A stretch of 58,713 nt of DNA, taken from the NCBI GenBank assembly GCA_028377305.1, contig JAONJW010000014.1, positions 1 through 58,713 of the forward strand, read 5' to 3'. Below the pieces are notes generated by a model. That model was not told the origin of the DNA. It did no database searches and saw nothing but the letters and a program-made list of their open reading frames with translations. Position numbers and translations under genes: made by a program. Numbering within the stretch: position 1 is the first letter of the stretch; every line of letters starts with the position of its first letter. This document shows, one piece after another, positions 27,918 to 37,540 of this stretch. This DNA is from Prolixibacteraceae bacterium (lineage in GTDB: Bacteria; Bacteroidota; Bacteroidia; Bacteroidales; Prolixibacteraceae).

Positions 27918-29246
27918 TTGGAAGCAGACACAATTCCCTCCCAAGTATGGGAAAGTATAAGCAAGATACAATTCTATGCTCCGAACATAGAAGACTTTAT
28001 TGGTATGTTCTTTCTAATAATACTACTTATTCTATCTGGTCTAATATCAGGATCAGAAGCATCATTCTTTGCGTTATCTCCCAAAGACATCAAACGTCTT
28101 AATAAAAAAGATAATAAAAAAGGAGCTGCGACCATCAATCTTCTTAAGAAACCGGAACAATTATTAGGCTCAATTCTTATAGCGAACAACTTTATTAATA
28201 TCGGGATTGTTTTGTTGTCTGCTAAAATCACCACAAGCATTGTTGATTTCACCTATGCACCAACCATTGGATTTATCTTCCAAACCATTGTTATTACCTT
28301 CATTCTTCTACTGTTTGGAGAGATCATTCCCAAAGTGTATGCAAGTAAACAATCCTACAGTTTTTCTCTAAGAATGACTCCGACATTCTCGATTTTAACG
28401 AAGCTTTTTAAACCGATGAATCTTGTTTTGATCAAATCGACAAGTATTGTCAACAAAAAAGTATCACACCATAAAAATAATATGTCGATTTCCGACCTTT
28501 CTCATGCCCTTTCACTAACGGAAGAGCAAGAAATAAAAGAAGACAAGGAGATTCTAGAAGGAATTGTTAAATTCGGCAAAAGATCTGTAGTTGAGATTAT
28601 GTGTTCTCGATTAGACACGGTATCACTCGATTATAACGAATCATTCAATACTGTTATTGAAACGATCAATGAATCTGGGTTTTCTCGTATCCCTATTTAC
28701 GAAGATACATTTGATAATATTAAAGGGATACTATACATCAAAGATCTGCTCATCCATCTACACAAGGGCAATACCTTTAGATGGCAAACATTAATTAGAC
28801 CACCATTTTATATCCCCGAAAATAAAAAGATTGATGACCTATTAGAAGATTTCCAAAAATCAAAAGTACACATGGCTTTCGTTATTGACGAATACGGTGG
28901 AGTTTCAGGTATAGTAACGCTTGAAGACGTCCTAGAAGAAATTGTAGGAGAGATATCTGATGAGTTTGATGAAGACGAAAAGAATTTCACCCAAATAGAT
29001 AACCAAACCTACTTATTTGATGCAAAAACACTTCTAGTCGATTTTCTAAGAGATCTTCATATTGAAGGTGATTTTCTTGATGACGCTAAAGGAGATGCCG
29101 ATACACTAGCAGGTCTGCTTCTTGAAATTAAAGGTGACTTTCCTCTGCTTAAGGAGAAAATCGTTATTGGAAACATTGACTTTATCGTCGAAAAAATGGA
29201 TGCACGACGTATTATAGAAATACGAGTGATCTACAAACAGAATTAA
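27918..29246 (+). CDS. gldE: Gliding-motility-associated protein GldE (CNNM/CorC-type)
   Basis: 442 residues with a TTG start; the first in-frame ATG (28002) would cut into the first membrane helix, so TTG is kept. A DUF21/CNNM membrane domain (about 28-190: LISGSEASFFALS, then LLFGEIIPKVYA) is followed by a CBS pair (about 215-335: VEIMCSRLDTVSLD, then MAFVIDEYGGVSGIVTLEDVLEEIVGEI) and a CorC_HlyC domain. It is predicted in the inner membrane. The following gldD gene supports the GldE assignment over a generic hemolysin C protein. Confidence 0.9.
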   Translation: MEADTIPSQVWESISKIQFYAPNIEDFIGMFFLIILLILSGLISGSEASFFALSPKDIKRLNKKDNKKGAATINLLKKPEQLLGSILIANNFINIGIVLLSAKITTSIVDFTYAPTIGFIFQTIVITFILLLFGEIIPKVYASKQSYSFSLRMTPTFSILTKLFKPMNLVLIKSTSIVNKKVSHHKNNMSISDLSHALSLTEEQEIKEDKEILEGIVKFGKRSVVEIMCSRLDTVSLDYNESFNTVIETINESGFSRIPIYEDTFDNIKGILYIKDLLIHLHKGNTFRWQTLIRPPFYIPENKKIDDLLEDFQKSKVHMAFVIDEYGGVSGIVTLEDVLEEIVGEISDEFDEDEKNFTQIDNQTYLFDAKTLLVDFLRDLHIEGDFLDDAKGDADTLAGLLLEIKGDFPLLKEKIVIGNIDFIVEKMDARRIIEIRVIYKQN

Positions 29247-29256
29247 ACAATAAACC

Positions 29257-29826
29257 ATGAGATACATTATAATTCTTCTTCTAGCAATTACAATTTTAAG
29301 TTGCAAAGACAATGTGACCCCTAAACCCAAAGGATATTTTAGAATTGAATTCCCCTTGAAAGAATACAAAGTGACAAGTACCATCAAACAGTTTAATTTT
29401 GAATTGCCTCAATATGCTACTATAAAGAAAGAAAACACAAAAGAAGAGAACAAATTCTTTAATGTTCATTTTGAGAACAATCAGGCTAATATATATCTTA
29501 GTTATTTTAGAATCGAGAATAATCTTCCTTCCCTTATTGAGGAAGCTCACAAATGGGCATTTAAACATTCCATCCGAGCTGACGCAATAGAACAAAGACA
29601 ATACACAAACGATCAAAATAAAACCCATGGATTGGTATATACGATTGAAGGAAATGCAGCATCACCAGTTCAATTCTATTTAACCGATTCAACGCATAAT
29701 TTTCTTAGAGGTGCACTATATTTTAATAATGTTCCAAACCAAGACAGTCTTCAACCTGTTATAAACTTCATCAGTGAAGATATTATTAAATTGATCGAAA
29801 CAACCCAATGGAATGAACAACCTTAA
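29257..29826 (+). CDS. gldD: Gliding motility lipoprotein GldD
   Basis: 189 residues. Short signal peptide with lipobox TILSC (Cys16), then the typical KPKGYFRIEFP segment and a conserved mixed domain ending in DIIKLIE. GldD is needed for gliding and type IX secretion in Flavobacterium. It lies 10 bases after gldE and overlaps the start of the PPTase gene by 14 bases. Confidence 0.9.
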   Translation: MRYIIILLLAITILSCKDNVTPKPKGYFRIEFPLKEYKVTSTIKQFNFELPQYATIKKENTKEENKFFNVHFENNQANIYLSYFRIENNLPSLIEEAHKWAFKHSIRADAIEQRQYTNDQNKTHGLVYTIEGNAASPVQFYLTDSTHNFLRGALYFNNVPNQDSLQPVINFISEDIIKLIETTQWNEQP

Positions 29827-30409
29827 TTTTAAAATTATCGAGGTAGAAGATGCAACAATTGCTGTGGTAGAGACACAATCAATTTCACAAGAGCTAATAG
29901 ACCAATTTCTTCTTTCTCCTTCAGATAAAGCAACACTCAGTAATATTCGAAATAGTAAAAGAAGAAAAGAGTGGCTTGCCTCACGAATTCTACTACAAGG
30001 AATATTAAATCAATACCCACAAATACACTATCAAAATTCAGGAAAACCAATATTAGAGGACAGGTCACACCACATATCCATCACACATTCAAAAAACCAC
30101 ATTGCAGTAATCGCATCTAAAACAAAAGAGGTTGCATTAGACATTGAAGACTCACAGCGTAGAATAGCACACCTCGAGAGCAAATATATAAACTCGAAAG
30201 AACAAATAATAGATAGTGATGATTACTTTAAGATATGGTGTGCGAAAGAATCTATTTTCAAACTTTTAGACTATTCAAACATCGAGTTAAAGTCTGAAAC
30301 TACCACCAATCTTCAAAACAAGACCATTACTTTTAGTCGAACAAATGAAACTTTTAGTATCCAGTTTATCCGATTCAAAGATGACATTTTATGTTATATT
30401 ATAAGATAA
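29813..30409 (+). CDS. 4'-phosphopantetheinyl transferase superfamily protein
   Basis: 198 residues. It is predicted to attach phosphopantetheine from CoA to acyl or peptidyl carrier proteins. Motifs: SITHSKNHIAVIAS, the Mg-binding VALDIED, and WCAKESIFKLL. Size and motif spacing suit an Sfp/AcpT-type enzyme. Its start overlaps gldD, which indicates translational coupling, although no functional link to gliding is established. Confidence 0.85.
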   Translation: MNNLNFKIIEVEDATIAVVETQSISQELIDQFLLSPSDKATLSNIRNSKRRKEWLASRILLQGILNQYPQIHYQNSGKPILEDRSHHISITHSKNHIAVIASKTKEVALDIEDSQRRIAHLESKYINSKEQIIDSDDYFKIWCAKESIFKLLDYSNIELKSETTTNLQNKTITFSRTNETFSIQFIRFKDDILCYIIR

Positions 30410-30424
30410 AAGAATCCTTTACTC

Positions 30425-30455
30425 TTGGACTCGTTGACATTTATATATACCTTTA
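30425..30455 (+). promoter_or_regulatory. Promoter of zwf-pgl
   Basis: TTGG at 30425-30428 and TACCTTTA at 30448-30455 (one mismatch to TAnnTTTG), about 20 bases apart and 37 bases upstream of the zwf ATG. Confidence 0.5.
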
Positions 30456-30491
30456 GTCTGTAAAAAGAATATTGATTTAAATAATATAGGA

Positions 30492-32003
30492 ATGAGTAAT
30501 CCAGTTTCACAAGCCCTGATAATCTTTGGTGCTTCAGGGGATCTTACAAAAAGAAAACTACTACCCTCAATATATCAACTTTTCATTCAGAAAAGTCTAC
30601 CAAAAAAATTCATCCTTTTAGGAGCAAGTAGAACCTCTTTTTCTGATCATGAGTTCCGTGAAAAGATGATGGAGTTTCTTCCTCAAGACGAACCGAAGAA
30701 GGTGCAAGAGTTCCTTGAACTTCTTCATTATGAACCGATTCAAACGGACAATGAAAAAGATTATGCCAAATTAAAAACTAGACTTGAAATCCTCTGCGAA
30801 GAAAAGGAAGTCGAGAAAAACTATATCTTCTATCTTTCAACGCCGCCGTCTCTTTACTCAATCATCCCAAAGCACCTAGCTTCTGTAGGACTAAACGACG
30901 AAGAAGACAACTTCCGTAGATTGATTGTCGAAAAGCCTTTCGGTACTGATCTTGAAAGTGCACTCCATCTTAACGAAGAGCTAATTAAATATTTTCATGA
31001 GCAACAGATCTACCGAATTGACCACTATCTAGGCAAAGAGACCGTTCAAAACCTACTTGTTCTAAGGTTTGCCAATGCTATTTTTGAACCAATTTGGAAC
31101 AGAAACTTTATTGATAGAGTCGAAATCACATCTGCAGAGAGTCTAGGAGTGGAAAATAGAGGAGGATATTATGAAAAGTCTGGAGCTCTAAGAGACATGA
31201 TTCAGAACCACCTACTTCAACTTGTAGGACTAGTAGCTATGGAGCCACCAGTAGAGGTAGAAGCCGATGCCATTAGAAACGAAGTCTTGAAGGTATTTAA
31301 AGCATTCAAACCATACACCTCTGATGACGAGATCGCTAGAAATGTAATACGTGGACAATACACAGCCTCTAACATCAAAGGGAAGGCGATAAAAGGATAT
31401 AGAGACGAAGAAGGAGTAGCAAATAATTCAAGGACAGAAACATTCGCTGCACTTAAATTCTACATCAACAATTGGAGATGGAGTAATGTGCCATTCTATA
31501 TCCGATCAGGAAAGAAACTTCCAACTAGGGTGACTGAAGTAGTTATTCATTTCAAGAATTCCCCTCACCATCTATTTTCTGGAGGGAAGGAGCTCCCACA
31601 AATCAATAACCAATTAATCATTCGAATTCAACCTGACGAAGGAATATTAATGAAGTTCGGTATGAAAGAACCAGGTGCAGGGTTTGTAACGCAACCAGTG
31701 AACATGGACTTCCACTATAACACACTGACAGACAAACAACTTCCGTCAGCATATCAGCGATTACTTTTAGACTGTATGATAGGTGATGCCACCCTATACT
31801 CAAGAGGGGACACTGTGATAGAAGCATGGAAGTTCGTTAAACCAATACAAAAGTATTGGCAGAAAAAAGAAGCAACAATCTATGGTTATCCTGCTGGAAC
31901 TTGGGGACCTTACGAAGCGGATAATCTGATCGAAGGAGAAGAACAAACATGGCGCTACCCTTGCAAGAATTTAAGTAATGATGGTTTACATTGTGAACTT
32001 TAA
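30492..32003 (+). CDS. zwf: Glucose-6-phosphate 1-dehydrogenase
   Basis: 503 residues, full length. It oxidises glucose 6-phosphate to 6-phosphogluconolactone in the cytoplasm. The nucleotide-binding GASGDLTKRKLLPS is at the N-terminus, and the active-site RIDHYLGKETVQN follows at about 174-186. The next gene is pgl, 12 bases downstream. A gnd gene, often linked, is not in this cluster. Confidence 0.97.
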   Translation: MSNPVSQALIIFGASGDLTKRKLLPSIYQLFIQKSLPKKFILLGASRTSFSDHEFREKMMEFLPQDEPKKVQEFLELLHYEPIQTDNEKDYAKLKTRLEILCEEKEVEKNYIFYLSTPPSLYSIIPKHLASVGLNDEEDNFRRLIVEKPFGTDLESALHLNEELIKYFHEQQIYRIDHYLGKETVQNLLVLRFANAIFEPIWNRNFIDRVEITSAESLGVENRGGYYEKSGALRDMIQNHLLQLVGLVAMEPPVEVEADAIRNEVLKVFKAFKPYTSDDEIARNVIRGQYTASNIKGKAIKGYRDEEGVANNSRTETFAALKFYINNWRWSNVPFYIRSGKKLPTRVTEVVIHFKNSPHHLFSGGKELPQINNQLIIRIQPDEGILMKFGMKEPGAGFVTQPVNMDFHYNTLTDKQLPSAYQRLLLDCMIGDATLYSRGDTVIEAWKFVKPIQKYWQKKEATIYGYPAGTWGPYEADNLIEGEEQTWRYPCKNLSNDGLHCEL

Positions 32004-32015
32004 TGATAAATCAAA

Positions 32016-32726
32016 ATGAAAGAGCCAAAGTATATCACCTATAAAACGAGTCAAGACATTGCAGAAGCATTGATTCATTGGCTAGAAAGTTGGTTGAAAA
32101 GACGTGACAATCAAAAGACTCACATTGCAATATCCGGAGGAAGTACACCGAAACTTCTTTTTTCATTGCTACCACAAATGGAAGATATCAAATTACTTGA
32201 GAATGTTCATTTTTGGTGGGTTGATGAAAGATGTGTAACACCAACAGATAGTGACAGTAACTACAAATATTTCAAGGAATTATTCCTAGACAAAGTAAAT
32301 ATTAACCATAATCATGTTCATCGCATAAAAGGAGAAGGTAATCCCGAAGAAGAGGCACAAAGGTATGGTAACATTATTGAAGAGACCTTACCAACAGAAG
32401 ACACTTGGCCGATTTTCGATCTTGTACTTTTAGGCATGGGAGATGATGGTCATACCGCAAGCATTTTTCCTTATCAGATGGAATTCATGACTTCTCATGA
32501 AATATGTGAAGTTGCAACACATCCCACTAGTGGACAAAAAAGAATAACACTAACAGGGTCAGTAATTAATAGAGCCAAACAAGTTATCTTTCTTGTGACT
32601 GGAATAACCAAGAAAAAGATATTCAATCAAATTAAAAATAAAGATTCTGAATCGCATAATTACCCTGCTTCACATATCACAAGTCAAAATGAAGTATTAT
32701 GGTTTATTGATAAAGAGGTTGAATAA
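32016..32726 (+). CDS. pgl: 6-phosphogluconolactonase
   Basis: 236 residues. It hydrolyses the lactone made by zwf. Family motifs: ISGGSTPKLLF, FWWVDERCV and LLGMGDDGHTASIFP. In an operon with zwf, ended by a strong terminator. Confidence 0.95.
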   Translation: MKEPKYITYKTSQDIAEALIHWLESWLKRRDNQKTHIAISGGSTPKLLFSLLPQMEDIKLLENVHFWWVDERCVTPTDSDSNYKYFKELFLDKVNINHNHVHRIKGEGNPEEEAQRYGNIIEETLPTEDTWPIFDLVLLGMGDDGHTASIFPYQMEFMTSHEICEVATHPTSGQKRITLTGSVINRAKQVIFLVTGITKKKIFNQIKNKDSESHNYPASHITSQNEVLWFIDKEVE

Positions 32727-32733
32727 TAAATAT

Positions 32734-32768
32734 AAAAGCGGTCCTTCTCAACAAAGACCGCTTTTTTT
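32734..32768. terminator. Bidirectional terminator after pgl
   Basis: A 9-bp stem (32735-32743 with 32756-32764) has A- and T-runs on both sides. It lies between the convergent pgl and CorA-type genes, and its T-run touches the CorA stop. Confidence 0.85.
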
Positions 32769-33717
32769 ATAACCATTTCTTCCGTCTAAAGTAGACTAGT
32801 GTCAATAGTGAACTTGAAATCATCAGGAAGATACAAAATGGATATCCAAATTCCCATGTCAACTCTGGCATAAACCTAAAGTTCATTCCATACATACTTG
32901 CAATAAGTGTTGGAGGTGAAAAGATAACGGTTACGACAGTAAAAATCTTAATAATCTTGTTTTGATCGAGATCGATTAGTCCCATTAATGTACTTTGCAA
33001 AAAATCTAAACGTTCGAAACTGAAGGCCGTATGATCAATCAATGATCCCGCATCTTTTAGTAACATTCGCAACTGTGCTTTATCATCTTCTGGGAAACGA
33101 CGACTTTTAAGAATTGAAGAGATCACTCGCTGCTTATCCACAATATTCTCTCTTAATAACATTGTCGCTTCTTGTAATTTAGCAATCTCAAGAATAAGAC
33201 GCTCTTCTAACTCCTGTTTGAAACGAATTCTTTGACTAATTGCATTAATCTCACGACCAACAAACTCTATTAAGTCTGCATCAAAATCGATACGTACATC
33301 TAACAGTGTCATGAAAACGTACCAACCTGTTGCATCCATTGAAGGTTGACCAACCAAACGTTCATAAACTTGATAAAAACCATTGGTTTTCTCAGAATGA
33401 TAAGCAAATAGGATCTTATCTTTGAGGATAAATGAGACAGGCGTATAACCGAATTTACCATCGATAACACGCATAAAGTTAGAGTTTGCTCTAACAACTT
33501 CACCACTTTCAGAATATCGAGAACTACTCTCAATCTCTTCTGCTTTATGCCAACTTAAAAATGTGATATCAAAATATTCCTCTACGATGCTTTTTTCTTC
33601 AAATGATGGTGATTCGAGGTCTACACATAAAACCTCTTTCCCATCTAAATCCGTCAATGAATTTGATGAGGAAGAAAAGTGATATCCATTTTCATCGCTG
33701 TAGATATAATTAATCAT
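32767..33717 (-). CDS. corA: CorA-type divalent cation (Mg2+/Co2+) transporter
   Basis: 316 residues from the ATG at 33717; the frame extends to an ATG at 33747 and a TTG at 33762, so the exact start is open. A large cytoplasmic domain with a long helix (about 150-240) precedes two C-terminal membrane helices. The signature YGMNF lies in the loop between them, followed by a basic tail RRKKW. Family channels are pentameric. Confidence 0.9.
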   Translation of the reverse strand: MINYIYSDENGYHFSSSSNSLTDLDGKEVLCVDLESPSFEEKSIVEEYFDITFLSWHKAEEIESSSRYSESGEVVRANSNFMRVIDGKFGYTPVSFILKDKILFAYHSEKTNGFYQVYERLVGQPSMDATGWYVFMTLLDVRIDFDADLIEFVGREINAISQRIRFKQELEERLILEIAKLQEATMLLRENIVDKQRVISSILKSRRFPEDDKAQLRMLLKDAGSLIDHTAFSFERLDFLQSTLMGLIDLDQNKIIKIFTVVTVIFSPPTLIASMYGMNFRFMPELTWEFGYPFCIFLMISSSLLTLVYFRRKKWL

Positions 33718-33780
33718 AACTACTCTCTTTGGAAACTCATTATTCATGAAAGGATTTCCCAAAGAAACAATTCAAAACAA

Positions 33781-34158
33781 CTATATTTCAAAAAGTTCTT
33801 CTAGAGCGCCAAAGTAATCTTCATCCCATCCTTCTGCAATATTATCATACGCTTCTTCAGGAATACTCTGCTGTTTAACCTCTACGCTCGTTCCTTTCTT
33901 ATGAGGGTGTAACTTGATTGTAACAAGAGAAGTTTCATCTTCTCCAAAATACCATAACTGTTCAATCTGTTTATTGGGTTCATAACTAATTATCTTACCA
34001 CAGATTGCTCCATCCCACATAGAAAACTCACCTCCAGGCTCCTTTGGCATTACTGCAGGCTCCCCTGTCCATATCTCTATCATGACTGGATTCGTCAGAC
34101 AGTTATAGATATCTTCAGGTGATCCTCCTAGAGTAAAATACTTCTTGTATTCTTTCAT
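33781..34158 (-). CDS. SRPBCC/AHSA1-like (START-fold) protein
   Basis: 125 residues. An N-terminal beta-strand KKYFTLGGSPEDIYNCLTNP, then IEIWTGEPA, GGEFSMWDGAICGKIISYEPNKQIEQLWYF and a C-terminal amphipathic helix are typical of the Aha1-C-like SRPBCC fold. Ligand or partner unknown. It lies 63 bases upstream of the preferred corA start on the same strand. Confidence 0.75.
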   Translation of the reverse strand: MKEYKKYFTLGGSPEDIYNCLTNPVMIEIWTGEPAVMPKEPGGEFSMWDGAICGKIISYEPNKQIEQLWYFGEDETSLVTIKLHPHKKGTSVEVKQQSIPEEAYDNIAEGWDEDYFGALEELFEI

Positions 34159-34435
34159 ACAATATCCTCTTTGATCAAAGAGTCATCATTCTTTCACGAC
34201 ACCCTTCAATATGATTTAACAAAAGAAGTCTATTTTAGATCAATAAAATCGACTTTTTTTCATCTTGCTAAAGTAGAGGTTTTTAGTTTAACACGGAAAT
34301 TATCATCCGACTTATCACTAGCTTTCTTCTTATTTTCATATCCACGACCTCTAAAGGAATCCTTTTCACACAATACTAGTAAACTTAGTAGACAAGAATA
34401 TCTATCATTTCATTATATCTATGGAGATAATATCC
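34159..34435. other. Intergenic region between divergent genes
   Basis: AT-rich spacer with no convincing gene. It includes a short palindrome around 34168-34180 (CTTTGATCAAAG) near the start of the SRPBCC gene that could be an operator or promoter part. Confidence 0.3.
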
Positions 34436-34443
34436 TATTTTTG
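34436..34443 (+). promoter_or_regulatory. -7 promoter element of the prenyltransferase gene
   Basis: TATTTTTG, an exact TAnnTTTG match, 23 bases upstream of the ATG at 34467. Confidence 0.55.
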
Positions 34444-34466
34444 TTCCAAATGTTTTAATAAGTATC

Positions 34467-35327
34467 ATGACAAACAAAATAAATAACTATCTGAATTTAG
34501 TAAAATTCTCCCACACTATTTTCGCGATGCCTTTTGCTATTATTGGCTTTACATTGGGATATGCAGAAGAGCATCTATTTCATCTAAATACATTTCTATT
34601 GGTTTTACTCTGCATGGTTTTTGCAAGAAATGCAGCGATGGGGTTTAACCGACTTGTAGACAGAAAATATGATGCCGAAAATCCACGTACTAGTAGCAGA
34701 GAGATACCTAAAGGAATAATTAGTCCTATACATGCAAGAAATTTTGTCATCTTCAACGCTATTTCATTTATTACGACAACATATTTCATAAATCCATTAT
34801 GTTTTTACCTATCACCTATAGCAATATTCACTGTACTTTTTTATAGCTACGTAAAGCGTTTTTCGAGCCTATGCCACTACGTTCTAAGCTTAGGTCTTGC
34901 TCTTGCTCCAATAGGTGCTTATTTAGCCGTTAGAGGTCACTTTAGTCTTATTCCTGTCCTATTCAGTTTTGTTGTATTCTTTTGGGTCGGGGGATTTGAC
35001 ATCATCTACTCTTGTCAAGACGAAGGCTTTGATTCTAAATTTAATCTCTACTCTATTCCTTCTTTTGTAGGAGTAAAAAAAGCTTTGAATATATCCAAGC
35101 TATCTCATCTACTATCTATCTGTCTCCTAATCATTATAGGAGTCATATGGCCATACAACCTAGCGACATACATTATTTCAGCAGCAATTTTCACCTTTTT
35201 AATCCTATATCAACATTCGCTTGTTAAAGCAGATGACCTATCCAAAGTAAATATTGCATTTGGAACGACCAATGGTATTGCTAGCGTACTTTTCGCGATA
35301 GGGATCATCACTTCTATCCTCATATAG
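34467..35327 (+). CDS. UbiA-family prenyltransferase, MqnP-like
   Basis: 286 residues with about nine hydrophobic helices. The first Asp-rich motif is NRLVDRKYDAENPRT (about 61-75) and the second is DIIYSCQDEGFD (about 178-189), both needed for Mg-prenyl-diphosphate binding. The sequence fits the 4-hydroxybenzoate-polyprenyltransferase-like group that contains MqnP of the futalosine menaquinone route, more than MenA. No other menaquinone gene is adjacent, so the substrate is inferred. Confidence 0.85.
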   Translation: MTNKINNYLNLVKFSHTIFAMPFAIIGFTLGYAEEHLFHLNTFLLVLLCMVFARNAAMGFNRLVDRKYDAENPRTSSREIPKGIISPIHARNFVIFNAISFITTTYFINPLCFYLSPIAIFTVLFYSYVKRFSSLCHYVLSLGLALAPIGAYLAVRGHFSLIPVLFSFVVFFWVGGFDIIYSCQDEGFDSKFNLYSIPSFVGVKKALNISKLSHLLSICLLIIIGVIWPYNLATYIISAAIFTFLILYQHSLVKADDLSKVNIAFGTTNGIASVLFAIGIITSILI

Positions 35328-35411
35328 TTCAACCAGGTGACAAATCAGATAAGGCCTTCCTTTCTTCAAAAGATAAGGATAGCAGATAGTATGACTAAAT
35401 TAAAATAAGAA

Positions 35412-35454
35412 GACAAAAAAGAGAATAGTCAGACAGACTATTCTCTTTTTTGTC
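35412..35454. terminator. Bidirectional terminator
   Basis: A 19-bp perfect stem (35412-35430 with 35436-35454) with A-run and T-run serves the convergent prenyltransferase and DUF3078 genes. Confidence 0.88.
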
Positions 35455-35499
35455 TTTAAATATAACATTCAAATAGAGAACATGGTTCCCCTCTTGCTT

Positions 35500-37479
35500 T
35501 TAGTAAAACTTATAGCTAAACCCTAAAGTAACCATCTCTCTAAATTCAAATCGATTCTCCTCTCCAACCTTTACCTCTTCACCTGTTGCGTTTTTCTCGT
35601 ATATTGAGAATTTCGTATCACTATTATATCGTGCATCAAACAAGACTGTAGCATGAATATATTGACTCAACTGTATATTTAGCTTTCCTTCCCATTTGAA
35701 GTTTATCGATTTAAACACCCCATTATATTTAGAGAAGAGAGACCCATTGGTTTCAAACGACATATCTTCACTAAAAATATGCTTATAATTCACTGTTGCT
35801 GAGAAACCTGGATCCCACTGCTGTGATCGTCCCTCATCTAAACCATATGCAGTTTCATCAATTTGCTCATTATCCAAAACAAATGTAGCCTGTACTGCCA
35901 ATGGAGAGATCATCACCGATAAATTATTATCTGGCTTATAATCCATACCGACAGAGAAGCGTAATCGACCCGGTGCCATAAACTTACTCGTAGGATCTGT
36001 ATCACTTTGATCATAATTATATCCAGGAGCCAATTGGGTCTGAAAATTTAATTCGCCAGAGTAGTACCACTTCTTGAATGCAGAAAAACCATATTTCGAA
36101 TTAATCTCAAAATTATCAGTATTCTTACGCATCCCTGTATCCTTGTTCTTATTCAAACCATACTTCAAGTCAACTTTTGTTTCCCAAGTTTGGGTTGGCA
36201 TATTATAATTGAAATGGTAATCACCCATAAATAACCCTGCCAATGAAGACTCACCCCCGGCAGACCAGTTGGATAATGAGGTTTGAGTGAATCCCAAACG
36301 GACCTGTCCTCCAAGCTCCCATGCCTGATGAGGTGTTTTCATGGTTACTGGCACCACAAATTCATCTGAAATATCAAAGATTTTCTCTTTTAGCTTCGTC
36401 GCTTGTTTATGCTCTGTCTCTTCAATACGGGTTAACTCAACGGCTGGATCATCGATAAAAATATTTGCATTCCCTTTACCCTGGTTAAATACCAAAACAC
36501 CTAAGGAGTCATTTTGCATATTCTTCAAATAGAACCGTATAAAATTATTCTTTCCCTCCTCATTACTAGTCCATATAGAAATTTCATTCCCATCCAAGTT
36601 CGTAAATGTCACCTTGATAGAATCACGCTTTGCAAAACCTTGTAGATTCTGAATCGCCTTAAAAGCATTCTGGTTTACTATATTTACCACCGAATCATTA
36701 TAGAAGTAGAGTAGATCCTCATTTCTCTGTTCAATCTCAAAACGTCGATCACTTACAATCGCTTCTGCAAAATTTTCTGCAAACTCCGAACGATACGCAC
36801 TAAAAAGAGAATCTTTATATAACTCTCTCTGTCTTTCATTGTATGCGATCCTTACAGAATCTGAAAACTGAAGACGAATACTGTCATAAACTCCTAGAGA
36901 TAAATCTGGACTTAACTCTAAAGCAATAAACTTTGCACTTAGGCTATCTGCAAATTGCTTTGGCACGATATCTGACACCGTGCTAAACAACTCACTTGCT
37001 GGCAACATCGGAATCGTTTTAGAACTATCAGCCACCTGCATAAGCAGTGAATCTGGGATTGTAACACCACTAGTATACAAACTATCCACCACATGGGCTC
37101 TCAAAGTATCTAAAATGGCATTTAAAGTAGTGTCATTAACATAACCATTCACCACACTCTTATCCTTGATATCCTCTACATCTCGTTTAAAAACATTGTT
37201 ATAGCCAGGACTATTCATAAAATAATCCATATTGACAATCGTTGTATCTAATGGATAATCAGTAGCATGATGAATCAAGCCTCTGATGTTTTTCCTAAAT
37301 TCCTGATCTACAATCCTCCACTCATCAGGAGAGTACATCAAGTTATTTAGTAGTTTAACGCTATTATTAATCGAATCCTGCTGTGATTCAGCAGGAGGCA
37401 ACTCTTGTGCCATCGACACATTCGTCGCAATAAATAAACTTAATAGCGTTATTAAGGAAAGAATCTTTAAACGTAACAT
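35500..37479 (-). CDS. DUF3078 outer-membrane beta-barrel protein
   Basis: 659 residues with a signal peptide. The first 400 residues are rich in Asp/Ser/Val and contain repeated amphipathic segments (DSLYTSG, DSLLMQV, DSLSAKF). The DUF3078 barrel begins near 400 (GGQVRLGFTQTSLSNWSAGG, then SLAGLFMGDYHFNY) and ends with a strand terminating in Tyr (VTLGFSYKFY), the usual barrel-assembly signal. Function unknown. Confidence 0.85.
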   Translation of the reverse strand: MLRLKILSLITLLSLFIATNVSMAQELPPAESQQDSINNSVKLLNNLMYSPDEWRIVDQEFRKNIRGLIHHATDYPLDTTIVNMDYFMNSPGYNNVFKRDVEDIKDKSVVNGYVNDTTLNAILDTLRAHVVDSLYTSGVTIPDSLLMQVADSSKTIPMLPASELFSTVSDIVPKQFADSLSAKFIALELSPDLSLGVYDSIRLQFSDSVRIAYNERQRELYKDSLFSAYRSEFAENFAEAIVSDRRFEIEQRNEDLLYFYNDSVVNIVNQNAFKAIQNLQGFAKRDSIKVTFTNLDGNEISIWTSNEEGKNNFIRFYLKNMQNDSLGVLVFNQGKGNANIFIDDPAVELTRIEETEHKQATKLKEKIFDISDEFVVPVTMKTPHQAWELGGQVRLGFTQTSLSNWSAGGESSLAGLFMGDYHFNYNMPTQTWETKVDLKYGLNKNKDTGMRKNTDNFEINSKYGFSAFKKWYYSGELNFQTQLAPGYNYDQSDTDPTSKFMAPGRLRFSVGMDYKPDNNLSVMISPLAVQATFVLDNEQIDETAYGLDEGRSQQWDPGFSATVNYKHIFSEDMSFETNGSLFSKYNGVFKSINFKWEGKLNIQLSQYIHATVLFDARYNSDTKFSIYEKNATGEEVKVGEENRFEFREMVTLGFSYKFY

Positions 37480-37510
37480 GAGCTATACTTATATTTTTTT
37501 CAGTTACCGA

Positions 37511-37540
37511 CAAATTTACATAATACTAAATAAAATCAAA
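37511..37540 (-). promoter_or_regulatory. Promoter of the DUF3078 gene
   Basis: On the minus strand TTTG (37540-37537) is followed after 18 bases by TAAATTTG (37518-37511), an exact -33/-7 Bacteroidota promoter. It lies 32 bases upstream of the ATG and overlaps the stop end of the EamA gene. Confidence 0.7.

Noticed and set aside
34171-34458. 95-residue frame before the prenyltransferase gene
   Set aside because: It contains the promoter element at 34436-34443, is low in complexity and resembles no family.
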